The translations under genes were made by a program, and so were the position numbers. DNA of 7,095 nt from an uncultured Allobaculum sp. (GTDB lineage: Bacteria; Bacillota_I; Bacilli_A; Erysipelotrichales; Erysipelotrichaceae), in the NCBI GenBank assembly GCA_948467695.1, contig CAOKFJ010000089.1:1-7095 (forward strand), read 5' to 3'. The stretch's first letter is position 1; the number at the start of each line of letters is the position of its first letter. This document shows, one piece after another, positions 1 through 7,079 of this stretch. A model generated the notes under the pieces. It did no database searches and was not told where the DNA came from. It saw only the letters and a program-made list of their open reading frames with translations.

Positions 1-252
1 GAATGCAGCGATATTTCCAAATACGCCGTACAGATTCAGAACGCATCGAGTCTGGTCAACCGCGCGGGAAAGCGCAAGGTGCGCATCGAAGCCATTGACG
101 AATTCGGCAATTCAACCGTAAAGACAGCCACGCTGACCCGTTCGCAAGAGTTCGATCAGGCACACCCTCTCGAAAGCCATCCCGACGATGCGCTTTCGAC
201 GCGCTCCGACTCTGCCTCAAAAGAGCGCAGCGAGAATGAAGCGATGCAGTAA
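1..252 (+). CDS. C-terminal end of a probable secreted protein with an Ig-like segment (5' partial)
   Basis: Frame 1 is open from the window edge to a TAA at 250-252, giving the last 83 residues of a protein whose start lies outside the window. Residues about 24-46 (KRKVRIEAIDEFGNSTVKTA and what follows) have the alternating beta-strand pattern and the D-x-x-G-N-S/T turn typical of bacterial Ig-like or HYR-type extracellular domains. The last 30 or so residues are hydrophilic, rich in Ser, Asp, Glu and Arg, and look disordered. There is no LPXTG motif, hydrophobic tail or positive cluster at the end, so this end is not a sortase anchor; any membrane attachment would be at the missing N-terminus. 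The gene converges on the DegV genes and is followed by a shared hairpin terminator. That it is coding is fairly sure. The fold is inferred from a short pattern, and the enzyme or adhesin function cannot be read from this piece. Confidence 0.8.
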   Translation, partial: ECSDISKYAVQIQNASSLVNRAGKRKVRIEAIDEFGNSTVKTATLTRSQEFDQAHPLESHPDDALSTRSDSASKERSENEAMQ

Positions 253-271
253 GAGAAGCGATGCAGCTGGA
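238..271 (+). repeat. Two-copy 17-bp tandem repeat across the stop codon
   Basis: GAAGCGATGCAG occurs at 238-249 and again at 255-266, a spacing of 17 bases. The two 17-bp units agree at 14 positions. The TAA stop of the upstream gene falls in the diverged part of the first unit. It looks like a small slippage duplication at the gene's end; no function is evident. Confidence 0.6.
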
Positions 272-341
272 AAAGAAATCTGCACATCACGGTCGTATCG
301 TGCAGCGTCGCGTGATTTACTCGAACAAACAGGAAACATCA

Positions 342-368
342 AAAGGCTCGCAGAATCTGCGAGCCTTT
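342..368. terminator. Bidirectional rho-independent terminator between convergent genes
   Basis: GGCTCGCAG (345-353), loop AAT, and CTGCGAGCC (357-365) form a perfect 9-bp GC-rich stem with a 3-base loop. AAA at 342-344 pairs with TTT at 366-368 and extends it to 12 bp. Read on the plus strand the stem is followed by TTTCT. Read on the minus strand it is followed by a run of four T (AAAA at 341-344 on the plus strand). It lies 89 bases after the plus-strand stop at 252 and 29 bases beyond the minus-strand stop at 398, so it can end both transcripts. The T tracts are short, so efficiency may be moderate. Confidence 0.85.
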
Positions 369-397
369 CTGATCATATGTTTCTTGTGCAGGTCTGA

Positions 398-1291
398 TTA
401 CATCGTGAACACGTCGGAATCGGCGTATACATCGACCGGATAGCCTTCCGGATTGAATACCTGAACCGCCATGCAGTTCAGACCGGTATGAATGCCTACA
501 GCGCTGACCAGATCAATGATGCGGACAACAGCGCCGGGGAATGCGTTTTTAATCTTCTGCGCATACGCTTTTGCTGCTTCAAAGCAGTCGACATGCGCAA
601 CGGTGAAGTCGTAGTCGGGTTTGACGCCGATGTTTTTCATGCGTTCGATGACTTTGTCCTGCGCGCGGGACATCGTGCGCACTTTATCGAGGACATCAAC
701 GCGCCCTTTTGTGGATTCATCGACATGCAGTAGCGGTTTGATTTTGAGCAGACCGCCAAGAGCTGCCGCTGTCGCGGTCAGACGACCGCCGCGTTTCATG
801 TGCTGCAGGTCGTCGCAAAGCAGGATCGTATCGCACGATTTAGCGATGCGTTCGAGCTGTTCCATAATTTCATCGATGGACTTTCCTGCTTCGTACATCT
901 TTTTGGCGGTGATGATGCAGTGCGCCTGAATGACAGCCGTAGCGCTGCAGTCGAAGCCATAGAAGGCCATGTCATGCTGGTTTGCGGCGGATTCCATGGC
1001 ATCCATCGTGCCGGACAAGCCGCGGCATATGGAAACGGCGAAAATTCCGTCATAGCCCTGTTTCTTCAGCTCTTCGAAAAGGTCTTCGATTTTTCCAAGA
1101 GAAGGCAGCGAGGTCTTCATCATCGTCTGGCTGTGCAGATTTTTGATGACCTGAGAATACGGGATATCTTCGAATTCATCATAGCTTTTGCCCTCGACAG
1201 TAATCTGCAGAGGAAGAGAGAAGATACCGCGTTTTTTCCAGAATTCCTGGCTGAAGCCGGTGCCGCTGTCAGTTACAAATGCGAGTTTCAT
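398..1291 (-). CDS. DegV family fatty-acid-binding protein (FakB-like), second gene of the pair
   Basis: The 297-residue product is full length for the DegV family, whose members bind one long-chain fatty acid and, as FakB, present it to the kinase FakA for phosphorylation in the cytoplasm. Visible family marks are the N-terminal VTDSGTG strand and turn (residues 6-12), KTSLPS (59-64) at the place of the usual TSQP carboxylate-binding motif, SICRGLSGT (87-95), KRGGRL (166-171), a GGLLKIKPLL strand (179-188) and a C-terminal IHTGLN (267-272) where many relatives have HxGPG. The Gln-to-Leu change in TSQP and the lost Pro-Gly near the end suggest altered ligand contacts. I chose the ATG at 1291 because AAGGAG lies 9 bases upstream and the protein then begins with the family's MKLAFVTDSG; an in-frame ATG at 1360 would add 23 unrelated residues. 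The start lies inside the upstream paralog, so the two are co-transcribed and probably translationally coupled. Family is sure; the ligand and FakA link are inferred. Confidence 0.93.
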   Translation of the reverse strand: MKLAFVTDSGTGFSQEFWKKRGIFSLPLQITVEGKSYDEFEDIPYSQVIKNLHSQTMMKTSLPSLGKIEDLFEELKKQGYDGIFAVSICRGLSGTMDAMESAANQHDMAFYGFDCSATAVIQAHCIITAKKMYEAGKSIDEIMEQLERIAKSCDTILLCDDLQHMKRGGRLTATAAALGGLLKIKPLLHVDESTKGRVDVLDKVRTMSRAQDKVIERMKNIGVKPDYDFTVAHVDCFEAAKAYAQKIKNAFPGAVVRIIDLVSAVGIHTGLNCMAVQVFNPEGYPVDVYADSDVFTM

Positions 1292-2165
1292 CGTAGTCAA
1301 CTCCTTCAATTTTGGGGATATACTGCACGCCGATCGATCCAAGACCGGTATGGCAGGCAATTACAGGAAACATGTCCAGCGTCGTGATCTGCGTGCCCGG
1401 ACGAACTGTCTCAAACAGTTCGCGTGTATGTTCGGCTGAACTGTCGGCATTTCCATTGAGAATGAAGAATTCATACTCGGTCTGAGGCGAAACGCCTTCA
1501 AGATCTGCTTTTACCTGATCGATGGCGCGGCTGATCGCGCGATGGAATGTGCGGACTTTTTCGAACTGGTCGACTTTGCCGCCCGTCTCTTTGCATACGC
1601 GAAGAATCGGCTTGATTTTTAGCATACCGCCAAGTTTTGCGGCAAGAGGTGTCAGTCTGCCGCCCGCAGCAAGGTGATCGAGGTTGTCGACCATCAGATA
1701 GCCTGCAGAATGATCGACTGCTTCGCTGAGCATTGCGATGATTTCTTCAGGTGTTTTTCCCTGATCAAGCAGCTGTTTTGCGGCGATGGCAAGATAGCGC
1801 TGTACGGCGAGCGTCGTGTAGATATCAAGGGTATGAACCGTGATGCCCATACGATTGGCAGTCGCCTGCACGGTCTGGTTTGTCGAAGAAAGTCCGTTGG
1901 ACAGATTGATCACAATCAGATCGGTGATGCCTTCATTTTTGCAGTTTTCAAACAGTTCTTCTTCAAGCAGCAAAGGCGGCTGGCTGGTGGTGGGCATTTT
2001 GCCTTCGCCCAGAAATTCGTAAAGCTTGTCGACGCCCAAATTCACGCCGTCGAGGTACTGGTCTTCATCGATGAGAATCTGGAGAGGAAGCAGACCGATG
2101 CCAAGCGCATCTGCCTGCGCCTGGGTCAGGCCGCTGCCTGAATCCGTAATGACTTTTGCTTTCAT
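1269..2165 (-). CDS. DegV family fatty-acid-binding protein (FakB-like), first gene of the pair
   Basis: This 298-residue protein is a clear paralog of the next gene: both begin with a VTDSG/ITDSG strand, share LPLQI at residues 26-30, place GGR at 168-170 and a LGG-LLKIKP/MLKIKP strand at 178-186, and end near HTGL. Here the binding motif is the canonical TTSQPP (59-64), and the C-terminal loop is CHTGLGSIGV (271-280), closer to the usual HxGPGalG. GLSST (91-95) replaces the common GLSGT. It therefore looks like the more conventional FakB-type carrier, holding an acyl chain for FakA phosphorylation and membrane lipid synthesis, while the downstream copy has drifted. The ATG at 2165 starts directly at the first family strand; a TGGAG lies 12 bases upstream, a rather long spacing. 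The gene's last 23 bases overlap the start of the second gene. Family assignment is sure; physiology is inferred from FakB. Confidence 0.94.
   Translation of the reverse strand: MKAKVITDSGSGLTQAQADALGIGLLPLQILIDEDQYLDGVNLGVDKLYEFLGEGKMPTTSQPPLLLEEELFENCKNEGITDLIVINLSNGLSSTNQTVQATANRMGITVHTLDIYTTLAVQRYLAIAAKQLLDQGKTPEEIIAMLSEAVDHSAGYLMVDNLDHLAAGGRLTPLAAKLGGMLKIKPILRVCKETGGKVDQFEKVRTFHRAISRAIDQVKADLEGVSPQTEYEFFILNGNADSSAEHTRELFETVRPGTQITTLDMFPVIACHTGLGSIGVQYIPKIEGVDYDETRICN
1301..1306 (-). promoter_or_regulatory. Ribosome binding site fixing the start of the second DegV gene
   Basis: The minus strand reads AAGGAG here, 9 bases before the ATG at 1291. The site lies within the last 40 or so bases of the upstream DegV coding region. 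It supports the internal start over the longer in-frame ATG at 1360. Confidence 0.8.
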
Positions 2166-2294
2166 ATTTTATTTGTACTCCATATTTACGTTGATGGTGG
2201 TGCGAGTTCATTGTAACGGACATCCATTGTTTTTTCATGAACCTTGCGAATACAAAAGCGAATGGACGCGGTTACACTGGGCAAAAAACGTTCT

Positions 2295-2799
2295 TTAACC
2301 GATATACTCGCAAATGAACGCCTGAAAAGCAGATGGAACTACCGCATTCTGTACAGCTTTTCTGTACTCGTCTTTTGCTTCTTTCAACGTACCAATTCCA
2401 TTTTTATGCATGCCGGATATCCCGGCAACCGCTCTGCCTGACTGAATGCGGCAATCGTAGGTTCAGTCTGCAGCAGCACAAACGACACATATGGAACTGG
2501 AATGCAAATCAGCATAGAGCTTCCGTAAATTCCTGCAGTCTGTTTCCTGATCTTCCGCCTTCCATTGTATACCTGATCTTTTCCGATCTGCGTGCACTTG
2601 ATTTAAATCTGATGTCGTTGATTGTTTTTAGCTTCAGTTCAACTATCCGATTCGCAGCATCCGCAATAGCCTTCGGACCGCAGAACAGTTCTGAGTGGAA
2701 TGAATAATGGCGGAGTCCTTCGCCTTCTTTGAAGATGGAACAAACAGGACAAGTCCTGTGAACATCAAAGATGGACGGAACATCGGTTTCATAGGAAAA
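2295..2799 (-). pseudogene. Probable decayed gene of unknown family, at least one frameshift
   Basis: On the minus strand one frame is open for 96 codons from 2799 to a TGA at 2511-2509. Its product has ordinary protein composition, including a CPVC pair and FCGPKAIADAANRIVELKLK, and about two thirds of its codons begin with a purine, as real genes do. There is no ATG, GTG or TTG near its beginning. Beyond the TGA, the frame shifted by one base continues after another TGA and reads TYDCRIQSGRAVAG, then GMHKNGIGTLKEAKDEYRKA, to a TAA at 2297-2295, again with a purine-rich first codon position and an amphipathic helix pattern. Together they look like one gene that lost its start and gained a frameshift and stops. 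It has the same direction as the DegV pair just downstream. I do not recognise the family. Two chance open frames remain possible. Confidence 0.35.
2744..2759. repeat. Hyphenated palindrome upstream of the ABC operon, possible operator
   Basis: ACAGGAC (2744-2750), AA, GTCCTGT (2753-2759) is a perfect 7-bp inverted repeat with a 2-base spacer, ending 86 bases before the ATPase start. Size and symmetry would suit a dimeric repressor site. There is no T tract, so it is not a terminator. It also falls inside the probable decayed gene, where it spells part of the CPVC region, so chance is a real alternative. Confidence 0.3.
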
Positions 2800-2830
2800 T
2801 TATGGTATGTAATAAGGGACAACCATGCGC

Positions 2831-2837
2831 AAGGGGG
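2831..2837 (+). promoter_or_regulatory. Strong ribosome binding site of the ABC ATPase gene
   Basis: AAGGGGG lies 8 bases before the ATG at 2846. It sets the start of the ATPase and is the first good ribosome binding site on the plus strand after the spacer, which marks this gene as the first of its operon. Confidence 0.8.
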
Positions 2838-2845
2838 AATGATTT

Positions 2846-3547
2846 ATGAGTTTTATTGAATTTAACAATGTGCGCAAAGACTATCAGATGGGCGAGGTTG
2901 TTATCCATGCCCTCGATGGTGTGGATTTCACGATCGAAGAAGGCGAATTTGTGATTATCGCCGGCGCGTCAGGTGCCGGCAAGTCCACGATCCTCAACCT
3001 TCTTGGCGGTATGGATACCGCCAGCAGCGGCACGATCCGCGTCGGCGATAAAATCGTCAGCGACTTCGATGCGAAACAGCTGACGCTCTACCGCCGCGAC
3101 GATGTCGGCTTCGTCTTTCAGTTCTACAACCTGATTCAGAATCTGACTGTCCGCGAAAATGTCGAACTCGCGGCGCAGATTTCCAAAAATCCGCTGGACA
3201 TTACCGAAACACTTAAATCGGTCGGTCTGATGGAACGCGAAAACAACTTTCCATCGCAGATTTCCGGCGGCGAGCAGCAGCGTGTAGCCATTGCGCGCGC
3301 CATCGCCAAGAATCCGCGTCTGCTTCTGTGCGACGAGCCGACGGGCGCGCTTGACTACCAGACAGGAAAACAGGTTCTCGAAGTTCTGCAGAACATCTGC
3401 AAAACCGAGAAAACCACGGTTGTGGTCATCACGCACAACCTCGCTCTGACGCCCATCGGCGACAAGATTATCCGCGTGCGGTCGGGAAAAATCGAAAGCA
3501 TCACGCTCAACGACCATCCCGTCAGCGCAAGGGAGATTGAATACTGA
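2846..3547 (+). CDS. ABC transporter ATP-binding protein, MacB/LolD/FtsE type
   Basis: This 233-residue protein is a complete nucleotide-binding subunit. All motifs are present and intact: Walker [10 protein letters not shown] (residues 40-48, Lys46), Q-loop Gln92 in FQFYNL, signature ISGGEQQ (139-145), Walker B LLLCDEP (159-165, catalytic Glu164), D-loop GALD (167-170) and switch His197 in ITHN. The short size, the [14 protein letters not shown] stretch (83-96) and the E-P-T-G-A-L-D sequence are typical of the subfamily that pairs with FtsX/MacB-type permeases. As a dimer on the cytoplasmic face it would hydrolyse ATP and drive movement of the neighbouring permease. Its stop codon shares one base with the permease start (TGATG at 3545-3549), which predicts co-translation. 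No two-component system or regulator gene adjoins it in the window, so a bacitracin-sensing (BceAB-RS) type arrangement is not seen. Subfamily is sure; the substrate is unknown. Confidence 0.97.
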   Translation: MSFIEFNNVRKDYQMGEVVIHALDGVDFTIEEGEFVIIAGASGAGKSTILNLLGGMDTASSGTIRVGDKIVSDFDAKQLTLYRRDDVGFVFQFYNLIQNLTVRENVELAAQISKNPLDITETLKSVGLMERENNFPSQISGGEQQRVAIARAIAKNPRLLLCDEPTGALDYQTGKQVLEVLQNICKTEKTTVVVITHNLALTPIGDKIIRVRSGKIESITLNDHPVSAREIEY

Positions 3548-6500
3548 TGACTCCCGCACTATGGAAAGACCTCTTTCGGGAGATCCGGCACTCCCTGGGC
3601 CGCTACCTTTCGATTCTAGCGATTACCGCGCTGGGCGTTTCCTTCTTTGCGGGAATCAAAGCCAGCGCGCCGGATATGAAAAACTCCGCGGATGTGTATT
3701 TCGACAAATACAACATGCAGGACATTCAGGTGTTCTCCACCGTCGGCCTTTCGCAAAGCGATCTCGATGAGCTCAAAAAGGTAGCGGGTGTCGAAGATGT
3801 GCAGGGGCAGTTTTCCGCTGACTACCTGTGCAAGAACGGCAACCGCGAACTGACCGTCAATGTCCGCTCGTTTACCAAAGGGCAGTCTGTCAACAAGCCA
3901 AGGCTGATTGAAGGACGATGGCCTGAAAACGAAAACGAGTGTCTGGCGGAAGCGGACAGCGCGACATCCAATATGTTCGGCGCATTTGAAATCGGCGACA
4001 AGATCCGTTTCTATCCCGGCAACGATACGCCGGTCACCGATGATCTGAAAACCGATGAGTTCACCGTTGTCGGCAAAGCCTACAACCCGAACTATCTGTC
4101 GTACAACCACGGTTCCTCCTCAATCGGTTCGGGAACCATCGATACGTACTTCTACGTGCTGCAGGATGCCGTCAAAGCCGACTACTTCACCGAAATTGAT
4201 CTGACAGTAAACAGCGCGCGCGATGCGGATACGTATACGCAGGCGTACTTCGATCTGACGGATCCTGTTCTGGAAAAAGTCGAGGATTTAGGCGAAATCC
4301 GAAGCGCCGACTGGAAAAAAGAACAGCTCGCCAAAATCGATGACGAGCAGAAAAAGGCGGATGATGAATTCGCCAAGGCAAAAAAAGAGCTCGACGACGC
4401 CAAAGCCAAGCTCGATGATGCACAAAAGCAGATTGACGATGGAAACAAAGAAATCGCCGACAACGAAGCGCTGCTCGCCGACTCGGCAAAGCAGATCGCG
4501 GATGGACGGGCACAGCTGGATGACGGCAAGAAACAGCTCGCCGATGGTTTAAGCCAGCTCGATGCAGGCATTGCCCAGATCGAACAGGCGCAGACACAGC
4601 TTCCTGCACTGCAGGCGCAGAAAGAACAGCTTGCGCAGGCAATTGCGGGCGCCGCTCAGCTTGATGAAGCGATCAATGGTCTATCCCAGCTGATTGGAGG
4701 CATCTCCGCTCTGGAGCAGCAGATCGCAGCGCTCGAAGCGATGGATCCAGCCAATCCGCAGCTGCCGGCTTTGAAAGGACAGCTGCAGGTTCTCCAGCAG
4801 ACGGCGGCCGGTCTTCTTGCGCAGGTCGGCATGAGTCATGTCACGCCGCAAAGCGCGCTGAGCGCTTTGCAGGCAAACAAGCAGTATCTGCTCTCGCAAG
4901 TTGGCGGGTCGATTGAAACCGCAAACGCGCTGATGGCTCAGCTTGATGCAGGCATCGCGCAGATTCATGCAGGCGCCGCTCAGCTTGATGGTCTGAAGGC
5001 GCAGCGTCAGGAACTCGCAAACAAACAGTCCGAACTCGCCGCAAAAGAGCAGGAACTGATCGATGGTCAGAACAAGCTTGATCAGGGCGCAAGAGAACTG
5101 GCTGAAGGCAAAACCAAACTGCAAAATTCGCTCAAGGACTTCGAGGACGGAAAAGTGTCCTATCAGGAAGGTCTTGATGAATACAACAAAGAAAAGGAAG
5201 ATGCGCAGAAGAAAATTGCGGACGCCCGCAAAGAGATCGATGATCTCGATCCCGAATGGATCGTTCTCGACCGCAACTCCCACTACTCCTACAAAGACTA
5301 TGAAGCATGCGCCGACCGCATGGACGGCATCGCTTCCGTATTCCCTGTCTTCTTCTTTCTCGTCGCCGCGCTGGTGTGCATGACAACCATGACGCGCATG
5401 GTCGACGAGCAGCGAAACGAAATGGGCACACTCAAAGCCCTGGGCTATTCGAGAAGACAGATCGCCGCGAAGTATCTGATCTACGCGGGATCGGCTTCCA
5501 TTATCGGCAGCATCATCGGATGCGCCATCGGCATGTATATCTTCCCTGTCATCATCTACTCGGCATGGAACATCATGTACAACCTCGAAGCCATTCAGTT
5601 CAAATTCCAGCCCGCGCTGATGCTGTTTGCCTCGGCGACGGTAACCGGCGTTGTGCTGCTCGCCGCGCTGTTCTCCATATGGCGCGAACTGCGCGAAGTT
5701 CCCGCACAGCTCATGCGCCCCAAAGCAGCCAAAGCCGGCAAGCGCATCCTGCTTGAACGCATTCCGTTCATCTGGAAACACTTCTCTTTCATGCAGAAGG
5801 TCACAATGCGAAACCTGTTCCGCTACAAGAAACGCTTCTTCATGACGGTCATCGGCATCGCCGGCTGCTCCGCTCTGCTTGTCGCGGGATTTGGCTTGAA
5901 CGACTCCATCAGCGACATTGTTCCCAGACAGTTTCAGGCGATCAACCACTTCAACGCGAGCGTGCGCGCCAAGTCCGACTATGGCGACGAACTCGCCAAA
6001 GAACTGAAAAAGATCGACGGCGTTGAAGACACCTTCGATCTTGAATCGCTCGCGGTTACTGTTCGCTACGATGGCAAAGATGTTCAGGCAACGCTCAACA
6101 TCATCAGCGATCCCAAAGCCTTTGAACCTTTCCTGACCTTCTATCCGGAAGATGGATCAAAAACCGTCGAACTGAACAACGACGGCGCAATCATCTCCGT
6201 CAAGACAGCCGAAAAGATGGGACTGCACAAAGGATCGAAGATCAAGTTCAAGACCGCTGATCATCAGGAATACGAAGTCCCCGTCACCGGAATCGTCGAA
6301 CAGTACACTGGTCACATGATCTACGTGACCAAGGCCAGATTCGATACGCTTGATATCAAGGAAACACCGGATGCCGAGATTCTGCTGATCAACAGCGATA
6401 CCGAACCGGAATTCGAAAGCAGACTTGGCAGCGAGATCATGAGTCACGAAGGCGTCCGTTCCGTCATGTTCTACTCGGCGACAATCGACAATTTCGCCAA

Positions 6501-6915
6501 TATGATCTCCTCGATCAAGATGATCGTCATTGTTCTCGTGCTTGCGGCAGCGATGCTTGCCTTCGTTGTTCTGTACAACCTCTCCAACGTCAACATCTCC
6601 GAACGTCTGCGCGAGATCGCCACGATCAAAGTGCTTGGCTTCACTGAAAAGGAAGTCAACGCCTACGTCAACCGCGAGAGCATTATCCTTGCGCTGATCG
6701 GCGCGGCCGTCGGGCTGCTTCTTGGCATTTATCTGCATGATCTGATCATGAACCTCGCCGAGCTCGACACCGTTCGATTTGGACGAACGATCTTCTGGCA
6801 GTCCTTCGTCTATTCGATGGGCCTGACGATGATCTTCGCCTTCATGGTCAACTGGATCATGAAATTCCGCCTGCGCAGAATCCAGATGGTTGAATCGCTC
6901 AAGGCAGTCGAATAA
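3547..6915 (+). CDS. Large FtsX-family ABC permease with an extracytoplasmic coiled-coil hairpin
   Basis: The 1122-residue product has two FtsX-like halves and about eight membrane segments: near 20-37, 596-616, 645-671, 688-712, 765-783, 988-1011, 1044-1067 and 1082-1104. Each half has the cytoplasmic coupling motif after its second segment: EQRNEMGTLKALGYSRRQI (621-639) and ERLREIATIKVLGFTEKEV (1019-1037). With the N-terminus inside, residues 38-595 and 784-987 lie outside. The first outside region begins with a MacB-like periplasmic-core type segment (about 45-250). A heptad-repeat arm follows (about 256-360), then a less regular tip (361-463), a returning arm (464-568) and YKDYEACADRMDGIASVFPV into the membrane. 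The arms repeat units such as QIADGRA, QLDDGKK, QLADGLS and QLDAGIA, resembling the DG-rich heptads of YhgE/Pip-type proteins. The start overlaps the ATPase stop by one base, and AAGGGAG lies 11 bases upstream. In this class ATP hydrolysis moves the outside domain (as in FtsEX, MacB, LolCDE). Which cargo or envelope partner is moved cannot be read here. There is no frameshift. Confidence 0.95.
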   Translation: MTPALWKDLFREIRHSLGRYLSILAITALGVSFFAGIKASAPDMKNSADVYFDKYNMQDIQVFSTVGLSQSDLDELKKVAGVEDVQGQFSADYLCKNGNRELTVNVRSFTKGQSVNKPRLIEGRWPENENECLAEADSATSNMFGAFEIGDKIRFYPGNDTPVTDDLKTDEFTVVGKAYNPNYLSYNHGSSSIGSGTIDTYFYVLQDAVKADYFTEIDLTVNSARDADTYTQAYFDLTDPVLEKVEDLGEIRSADWKKEQLAKIDDEQKKADDEFAKAKKELDDAKAKLDDAQKQIDDGNKEIADNEALLADSAKQIADGRAQLDDGKKQLADGLSQLDAGIAQIEQAQTQLPALQAQKEQLAQAIAGAAQLDEAINGLSQLIGGISALEQQIAALEAMDPANPQLPALKGQLQVLQQTAAGLLAQVGMSHVTPQSALSALQANKQYLLSQVGGSIETANALMAQLDAGIAQIHAGAAQLDGLKAQRQELANKQSELAAKEQELIDGQNKLDQGARELAEGKTKLQNSLKDFEDGKVSYQEGLDEYNKEKEDAQKKIADARKEIDDLDPEWIVLDRNSHYSYKDYEACADRMDGIASVFPVFFFLVAALVCMTTMTRMVDEQRNEMGTLKALGYSRRQIAAKYLIYAGSASIIGSIIGCAIGMYIFPVIIYSAWNIMYNLEAIQFKFQPALMLFASATVTGVVLLAALFSIWRELREVPAQLMRPKAAKAGKRILLERIPFIWKHFSFMQKVTMRNLFRYKKRFFMTVIGIAGCSALLVAGFGLNDSISDIVPRQFQAINHFNASVRAKSDYGDELAKELKKIDGVEDTFDLESLAVTVRYDGKDVQATLNIISDPKAFEPFLTFYPEDGSKTVELNNDGAIISVKTAEKMGLHKGSKIKFKTADHQEYEVPVTGIVEQYTGHMIYVTKARFDTLDIKETPDAEILLINSDTEPEFESRLGSEIMSHEGVRSVMFYSATIDNFANMISSIKMIVIVLVLAAAMLAFVVLYNLSNVNISERLREIATIKVLGFTEKEVNAYVNRESIILALIGAAVGLLLGIYLHDLIMNLAELDTVRFGRTIFWQSFVYSMGLTMIFAFMVNWIMKFRLRRIQMVESLKAVE
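4387..5250 (+). repeat. Heptad-encoding repeat region of the permease with near-identical DNA copies
   Basis: Codons 281-350 and 464-568 are runs of 10 and 15 consecutive seven-residue units with no register break. In the first run the G of D-G recurs every seven residues. At DNA level GGCGCCGCTCAGCTTGATG occurs exactly at 4648-4666 and 4972-4990, 324 bases (108 codons) apart and in frame. A second pair, 4555-4580 and 4939-4964, matches at 23 of 26 positions, 384 bases (128 codons) apart and in frame. These could arise from internal duplication or from shared codon choice for similar peptides. They make in-frame length change by recombination possible. Confidence 0.75.
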
Positions 6916-7079
6916 CAGAGATGCCATCAACGCAATTCACTCGCGCCACATCAATATGCATGCAGACTGGCACCGGACGATATCTCCACTAAGCTTTGAA
7001 GTTTCATAAACGCTAAACGCGGCAGCGATCAAATTGATCCGTGATGCGTCCTTGTAAAGTAGACAGAGGAAATATCTAA
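6916..7079. other. Intergenic stretch after the permease
   Basis: I find no open frame of note here and no clear hairpin-plus-T terminator after the permease. GATCAA-A-TTGATC (7027-7039) is a 13-base palindrome with a single central base, without a T tract; its right half, TTGATC, could act as a poor -35 box. TGTAAAGTAGACA at 7053-7065 resembles the kind of sequence that ends some IS3-group insertion elements, but I cannot confirm that here. Confidence 0.4.

Larger units (their letters stand above)
2166..2845. other. 680-base divergent spacer without an intact gene
   Basis: This stretch separates the minus-strand DegV pair from the plus-strand ABC operon and looks more AT-rich than its neighbours. 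It must hold both promoters, but I see no strong one. For the DegV pair, the minus strand has TACAAT at 2215-2210 (one mismatch to TATAAT), about 45 bases before the start, without a convincing -35 box. For the ABC operon, TGTAAT at 2808-2813 is a possible -10, also without a good -35. The bulk (2295-2799) carries broken coding-like frames on the minus strand, listed separately. A plus-strand open frame at 2333-2707 has no ribosome binding site and a Ser/Phe/Leu-rich composition typical of an antisense shadow, so I do not call it a gene. Confidence 0.5.

Noticed and set aside
1292..1360. N-terminal extension of the second DegV protein to an ATG at 1360
   Set aside because: The extra 23 residues match no family sequence and lie inside the upstream gene, while the ATG at 1291 has AAGGAG at ideal spacing.
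800..1387. Plus-strand open frame of 195 codons across the DegV overlap
   Set aside because: Antisense to two clear DegV genes, with no family features and no plausible start signal.
2333..2707. Plus-strand open frame of 124 codons in the spacer
   Set aside because: No ribosome binding site, Ser/Phe/Leu-rich shadow composition, and the opposite strand reads more like coding sequence.
2744..2759. The palindrome as a terminator
   Set aside because: A 2-base loop, a 7-bp stem and no T run on either side do not make a rho-independent terminator.
2969..3559. Minus-strand open frame of 196 codons opposite the ATPase
   Set aside because: Antisense to an ATPase with every motif intact; composition is that of a shadow frame.
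4681..5949. Minus-strand open frame of 422 codons opposite the permease
   Set aside because: It lies wholly antisense to a certain gene with clear FtsX motifs, has no ribosome binding site, and its length follows from the biased Gln/Ala/Asp/Leu codons of the coiled coil.
2846..6915. The operon as a bacitracin-type BceAB resistance system
   Set aside because: BceB-type permeases have ten membrane segments with one outside domain of about 200 residues and usually neighbour a two-component system. Here there are about eight segments, two outside domains, a coiled coil and no sensor kinase.
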